Source: Reyranella sp.
GTDB lineage: Bacteria; Pseudomonadota; Alphaproteobacteria; Reyranellales; Reyranellaceae
Reading direction: 5' to 3'
DNA length: 6,804 nt
Assembly (NCBI GenBank): GCA_004296815.1
Contig: SCVT01000294.1
Location: forward strand, 1-6,804
Made by a program: the position numbers and the translations under genes. A model generated the notes under the pieces. It made no database searches, had not been told where the DNA came from, and saw only the letters and a list, made by a program, of their open reading frames with translations. Shown piece by piece: positions 6,273 through 6,804 of this stretch. How positions within the stretch are numbered: the first letter of the stretch is position 1; every line of letters starts with the position of its first letter.

Positions 6273-6804
6273 ATGAAGATCACACGCCGGCATGCGATCG
6301 CCGCGACCGCGGCGCTCGGACTGACGCCCTACATCGCGCGTGCGCAGTCCTTTCCCTCGAAGTCGATCCGGCTGGTCGTGCCCTATTCGGCGGGCGGCGG
6401 CGCCGACACGACGGCGCGGCTGATCGCGCCCAAGCTGCAGGAGGCGCTCGGCCAGACGATCGTCGTCGACAACAAGCCCGGCGCCGGCGGCATGATCGGC
6501 GACGAGATCGTCGCCAAGGCCGCACCCGACGGGCACACGCTGCTGATCGGGGCCTTCGCGCACGCCGTGAACCCCGCCCTGTTCGCCAAGATGGCTTTCC
6601 GCACGCCGGAGGACTTCGCTCCGGTGTCGCTGCTGGTCACGGTGCCCGAGCTGCTGGTGATCACGCCGTCGCATCCTGCCAAGACCGTCGCCGAGCTGGT
6701 GGCGCTGGCCAAGGCCCAGCCCGGCAAGCTCTCCTATGCTTCGTCCGGCAACGGCAGCGCCCAGCATCTCGCCGCCGAGCTCTTCAAGATGAGGACCGGC
6801 ACCG
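6273..6804 (+). CDS. Bug/TctC-family periplasmic solute-binding protein, 3'-partial
   Basis: Bug proteins bind small organic solutes, often carboxylates, in the periplasm; some feed tripartite TctABC importers, and many are orphans or serve sensing. The 177 visible codons start with a signal peptide (residues 1-24) carrying twin arginines (TRRHAIA, 4-10) and ending ARA24, so Sec or Tat export is possible. The mature N-terminus is typical: SFPSKSIRLVVPYSAGGGAD (26-45), then TIVVDNKPGAGG (62-73), APDGHTLLIG, a partner-facing FRTPEDFAPVSLL segment and YASSGNGSAQHLAAELF before the window ends. Full members are about 320-330 residues, so nearly half is missing. The start has an excellent ribosome binding site. 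Whether TctA/TctB genes follow cannot be seen. The substrate is unknown. Confidence 0.93.
   Translation, partial: MKITRRHAIAATAALGLTPYIARAQSFPSKSIRLVVPYSAGGGADTTARLIAPKLQEALGQTIVVDNKPGAGGMIGDEIVAKAAPDGHTLLIGAFAHAVNPALFAKMAFRTPEDFAPVSLLVTVPELLVITPSHPAKTVAELVALAKAQPGKLSYASSGNGSAQHLAAELFKMRTGT

Overview
The window is a GC-rich, densely coded stretch with every recognisable gene on the + strand. High GC, a class III adenylate cyclase, a polar-amino-acid ABC transporter and a Bug/TctC-type solute-binding protein together suggest a soil or environmental proteobacterium. An alphaproteobacterium (Rhizobiales/Rhodospirillales type) is my preferred guess, but the sequence does not fix the taxon. I see no mobile element, tRNA, rRNA or CRISPR array.

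Layout: (1) 1-1073 is the 3' part of an amidase-signature hydrolase whose beginning lies outside the window. (2) 1074-1135 is the only substantial intergenic gap. It is AT-rich and holds a plausible sigma70-type promoter whose -10 box overlaps an inverted repeat. (3) 1136-3247 is a membrane-bound class III adenylate cyclase with a periplasmic double-Cache sensor, a HAMP-like linker, a catalytic domain and a short TPR-like tail. (4) 3251-3946 is a class I SAM-dependent methyltransferase of the MTS/HemK-like type. (5) 3948-5615 is a fusion of a secreted amino-acid-type solute-binding protein to an ABC permease domain. (6) 5612-6244 is a second, short ABC permease. (7) 6273 to the window end is the start of a Bug/TctC-family periplasmic binding protein.

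The genes from 1136 onward are spaced by 3 bp, 1 bp, a 4-bp ATGA overlap and 28 bp, so they are probably one transcription unit read from the promoter in 1075-1103. The likely theme is sensing and uptake of small solutes. The Cache domain of the cyclase carries most of the residue pattern known from amino-acid-binding dCache_1 domains, and it sits directly upstream of an amino-acid-type ABC importer. The importer is itself unusual: its binding protein and one permease are a single polypeptide, the coupling (EAA) loops of both permeases are divergent, and no ATPase gene lies in the window. The link between sensing, cAMP, methylation and uptake is an inference from gene order.
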